64,000 nt of DNA from an uncultured Pelagibacteraceae bacterium (GTDB lineage: Bacteria; Pseudomonadota; Alphaproteobacteria; Pelagibacterales; Pelagibacteraceae). This document shows positions 60,794-64,000 of this stretch, in pieces. The notes under the pieces were generated by a model. That model did no database searches, was not told where the DNA came from, and saw only the letters and a list, made by a program, of their open reading frames with translations. The position numbers were made by a program, and so were the translations under genes. Every line of letters begins with the position of its first letter. Position 1 is the stretch's first letter. The stretch is taken from contig CACGLD010000001.1 of assembly GCA_902573755.1 (NCBI GenBank), positions 103,241-167,240 of the forward strand, in the 5' to 3' direction.

Positions 60794-61533
60794 GTGGAAG
60801 ATTAGAAGGTAAAAAAATTCTCGTAACAGCAGCGGGCCAAGGGATTGGAAAAGCAACAGCAATAGCATTCCATAAAGAAGGTGCTCATGTCACTGCAACT
60901 GATTTAAATGATAAAACTTTAGCTGATTTAAATAAAGAATATCCTGATATAAAAGTGCAAAAGTTAGACTCGACAGACAGCAATGCAATTTTAGAATTTA
61001 CTAAAACTTTAGATAGAGTTGATGTTTTATTTAATGCTGTCGGATTTGTTCATCATGGAACAATATTAGAATGTGATGAAAAAGATTGGGATTTTTCTTC
61101 TAATGTAAACGTCAAGTCGATGTATTTTATGTGTAAAGCTATTTTACCTTTAATGATTAAACAAAATGGTGGAAGTATTATTAATATATCTTCATGCGCA
61201 TCTAGCTTTAAAGGTTTTCCAAATAGATTTGTTTACGGAACAACTAAGGGCGCAGTGATTGGCTTAACAAAGGCGATTGCAGCAGATTTCGTTAAACAAA
61301 ATATTAGATGTAATTCAATTGCGCCAGGTACAGTTTATTCACCTTCTTGGCAAGATAGAGTCAATCAAAGTCCAGATCCTGTTCAAGCAAAAAAAGATTT
61401 TATAGCAAGACAACCTATGGGAAGATTAGGTACCGCAGAGGAAATAGCAGCTGTGGCTGTTTATTTAGCTAGCGATGATGCAACATTTACAACAGGAAGT
61501 ACAATTCATGTTGATGGTGGAATTTCAATATAA
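60790..61533 (+). CDS. SDR family oxidoreductase
   Basis: GKKILVTAAGQGIGKATA, YGTTKGAVIGLTKAIAADF. Confidence 0.93.
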   Translation: MSGRLEGKKILVTAAGQGIGKATAIAFHKEGAHVTATDLNDKTLADLNKEYPDIKVQKLDSTDSNAILEFTKTLDRVDVLFNAVGFVHHGTILECDEKDWDFSSNVNVKSMYFMCKAILPLMIKQNGGSIINISSCASSFKGFPNRFVYGTTKGAVIGLTKAIAADFVKQNIRCNSIAPGTVYSPSWQDRVNQSPDPVQAKKDFIARQPMGRLGTAEEIAAVAVYLASDDATFTTGSTIHVDGGISI

Positions 61534-61554
61534 TTAAATAACAAAAGGATAAAT

Positions 61555-62397
61555 ATGAAATTATTAAGAGTAGGAAATAAAGGAAACGAAAAACCAGCTG
61601 TTTTAGACAAAGATGGTAAAATCAGAGATATTAGTTCTCATGTTAAAGATTTAAATCCTGATCATTTAAATTTTGAGACTATTTCCAAATTACAAAGTGC
61701 TGATTTATCTTCTTTACCAGAATTATCTGCAAGTGATCGAATAGGATCTTGTATTACTACGCCAGGTAAATTTGTTGCAATTGGATTAAATTATTCTGAT
61801 CACGCAGCTGAAACAGGTGCAGAGGTTCCATCTGAACCAATTACTTTTATGAAAGCTACAAGTTCAATTAATGGACCAAACGATGATATCGAAATAGTTT
61901 CAGGATCAAAAAAACTTGATTGGGAAGTTGAATTAGGAATTGTTATTGGAAAAGAAACAAAACATATCTCAGAAAGCCAAGCTCAAGATCATATTTTGGG
62001 TTATTGTTTAGTAAATGATATCAGTGAAAGAGAATGGCAAATTGAAAAAATGGGTCAATGGGTTAAAGGAAAATCTCATGATACTTATGGACCAATTGGG
62101 CCTTACTTGGTTACAAAAGATGAAATTGCAGATGTTAACAATTTAAAAATGAGTTTAGATGTTAATGGTACAAGAATGCAAACAGGTAACACAAGCACAA
62201 TGATATTCAATGTTGATATAATTGTATCTTATTTAAGTAAATTCATGTCTCTTCAAGCTGGCGATATAATTACAACTGGAACACCTCCAGGAGTTGGAAT
62301 GGGTATGAAGCCTCAACAATTCTTAAAAGCTGGTGATACAATGAAATTATCAATAGAAAACTTAGGAGAGCAAAACTCGAAGGTAGTTGCTTTATAA
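61555..62397 (+). CDS. Fumarylacetoacetate hydrolase family protein
   Basis: FVAIGLNYSDHAAETGAEVPSEPITFMKA, DIITTGTPPGVGMGMKP. Confidence 0.93.
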   Translation: MKLLRVGNKGNEKPAVLDKDGKIRDISSHVKDLNPDHLNFETISKLQSADLSSLPELSASDRIGSCITTPGKFVAIGLNYSDHAAETGAEVPSEPITFMKATSSINGPNDDIEIVSGSKKLDWEVELGIVIGKETKHISESQAQDHILGYCLVNDISEREWQIEKMGQWVKGKSHDTYGPIGPYLVTKDEIADVNNLKMSLDVNGTRMQTGNTSTMIFNVDIIVSYLSKFMSLQAGDIITTGTPPGVGMGMKPQQFLKAGDTMKLSIENLGEQNSKVVAL

Positions 62398-62403
62398 TTA
62401 ATT

Positions 62404-63576
62404 GTGAAAATAACTTCTATTAAAAGTCATGTACTTAGATATGAGTTAGAAAAAGAACTTGGTTACTCACAACAGTATTATAAACATCGTACAGCCCATC
62501 TTGTAGAAGTTCAAACAGACGAAGGAATAACAGGTTGGGGTGAATGTTTTGGTCCTGGAAATATAGCTTTAGCAAACAAATTTATTGTTGAAAAGGTTAT
62601 ACAGCCTTTAGTAATTGGTGAAGATCCTTTAAACAAAGAACACATTTGGCAAAAAGTATACAATCTTTTAAGAGATAGTGGTCAAAAGGGAATGCCAATT
62701 CAAGCATTATCAGGAGTGGATATTGCTTTATGGGATATTCTTGGAAAGAAAACAAATGCTCCTCTTTACCAACTTGTTGGTGGTAAATGTAATAATGAAG
62801 TTCCAGTGTATGGATATGGAATGATGTTACAAAAAAAATCAGTTGATGAATTAATCACCTTATTCAAAGAAGAGTCTAAGCAAATAAAATCAAAAAATTT
62901 TAAAGCTATGAAAATGAAAGTTGGATTAGGTCCAAACGAAGATTTAAAGTTGGTTCAGGCTGTAAGAGACACTGTTGGAAAAGATTTTAAATTAATGGTT
63001 GATGCAAATCATGCATATAATTTAAAAGACGCTCTTTATGTCGGAAAAGGTTTAGATGAACTTGATATTTATTGGTTTGAAGAACCTGTGGCCCCTGAAG
63101 ATTATGAAGGTTACAGAGAATTAAAACAAAAAATCTCTACTAGCATTGCAGGAGGAGAAGCTGAATTTACCAAATATGGTTGGAATAAATTAATATCAAA
63201 TAAATGTATTGATATAGCTCAACCAGAGGTTTGTGGACTTGGCGGAATTACGGAGTATTTAAAAGTTGCAGCATTAGCGCAAGCAAATTTTATACCAGTA
63301 ATTAATCATGTATGGGGCTCTGCAGTTAGTATCGCAGTTAATCTTCATTTGTTGACAGCACAACCAGATATGCCAGGTGGATTATTTCCATCTAAATCTA
63401 TGCTTGAGTTTGATACAACAGAGAAAAATATTTTTATTACAGATTTGCCAAAGGAAGAATTTTCAATTTTAGATCAAGTTAAAAACAATAACGGTTTTGC
63501 ATCAGTAACAGATAATATAGGTATTGGTATTAACCCTGATCAAGACTTTATAGAGGAGTTTGAAGTAAATGAATAA
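62404..63576 (+). CDS. Enolase-superfamily (mandelate racemase/MLE) protein, D-galactarolactone cycloisomerase-like
   Basis: ALSGVDIALWDILGKK, MKMKVGLG, MVDANHAY, WFEEPVAPED, NHVWGSAVSIA; GTG start. Confidence 0.85.
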   Translation: MKITSIKSHVLRYELEKELGYSQQYYKHRTAHLVEVQTDEGITGWGECFGPGNIALANKFIVEKVIQPLVIGEDPLNKEHIWQKVYNLLRDSGQKGMPIQALSGVDIALWDILGKKTNAPLYQLVGGKCNNEVPVYGYGMMLQKKSVDELITLFKEESKQIKSKNFKAMKMKVGLGPNEDLKLVQAVRDTVGKDFKLMVDANHAYNLKDALYVGKGLDELDIYWFEEPVAPEDYEGYRELKQKISTSIAGGEAEFTKYGWNKLISNKCIDIAQPEVCGLGGITEYLKVAALAQANFIPVINHVWGSAVSIAVNLHLLTAQPDMPGGLFPSKSMLEFDTTEKNIFITDLPKEEFSILDQVKNNNGFASVTDNIGIGINPDQDFIEEFEVNE

Positions 63577-64000
63577 AATAAAAACCTCAGAACCAAAACC
63601 TCTTTGGAAAATAAGATGTACCTTAGGTGAAGGAACATTATGGGTTGGTGAACATAATTCAATTTATTTTGTAGATATTAAAAAAAAGAAAATTTGTTCT
63701 TTCAATATTAAAAATAAAAAAAAGAAAATTTTTAAAGTAAATAAAGAAATTGGTTTTATCGCTCATATCAAAGATCATATTTTTATTTTAGGCCTTCAGG
63801 GTGAGTTAAGAATTCAAAATCTAAAATCAAAAAAAATTTTAAAATCAATTAAGATAGAACCAAACTTGAAACTAAATAGAATTAATGATGGAAAAACAGA
63901 TCCTGCTGGAAATCTTTGGTTTGGCACAATGGACAACTTAGAGAGAAAAATTGAAAAAGGTTCTTTATATAAATTAGATAAAAATTTTAAATTAATAAAA
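63569..64000 (+). CDS. SMP-30/gluconolactonase family protein (3' truncated by window edge)
   Basis: MNKIKTSEPKPLWKIRCTLGEGTLWVGEHNSIYFVDIK...RINDGKTDPAGNLWFGTMD; overlaps previous stop by 8 nt; not in ORF track. Confidence 0.85.
   Translation, partial: MNKIKTSEPKPLWKIRCTLGEGTLWVGEHNSIYFVDIKKKKICSFNIKNKKKKIFKVNKEIGFIAHIKDHIFILGLQGELRIQNLKSKKILKSIKIEPNLKLNRINDGKTDPAGNLWFGTMDNLERKIEKGSLYKLDKNFKLIK

Noticed and set aside
1-64000. CRISPR arrays, prophage, transposons, tRNA or rRNA genes
   Set aside because: No spaced repeat array, integrase/transposase, cloverleaf or rRNA-like sequence was seen by eye; a formal scan (tRNAscan-SE, Infernal) was not possible.

Overview
AT-rich, very compact bacterial chromosome segment. 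Gene content, overlapping ATGA/TAATG junctions and tiny intergenic gaps are typical of SAR11/Pelagibacterales; this taxonomic call is an inference from gene content. The dominant theme is one-carbon and methylated-osmolyte metabolism: fhs, a heterotetrameric sarcosine oxidase (soxBDAG), dmdA plus a MetF-like reductase, a glycine betaine/DMSP-type binding protein and permease, a Rieske oxygenase, bhmT, two dimethylglycine/sarcosine dehydrogenase-like proteins, a DddP-like M24 protein, etfBA, an ETF-QO split by a frameshift, and acuI. Other blocks are purEK, folE/hisI, an iron(III) ABC transporter behind a tandem Fur-like operator, azlCD, and a TRAP transporter plus sugar-acid catabolic operon running off the right edge. 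The most interesting items are: (1) a probable DMSP lyase (DddP-like) in the same window as dmdA and acuI; (2) an APS-kinase-like / nucleotidylyltransferase / HalD-BesD-like 2OG-Fe oxygenase cassette; (3) an uncharacterised 553-aa / DUF3726-like / mini zinc-ribbon cassette; (4) a G6-tract frameshift in ETF-QO; (5) recurring stem-loops between binding-protein and permease genes; (6) an 11-nt motif shared by two divergent leaders; (7) a 284-nt structured convergent intergenic region. No rRNA, tRNA, CRISPR array, transposase or phage gene was recognised.
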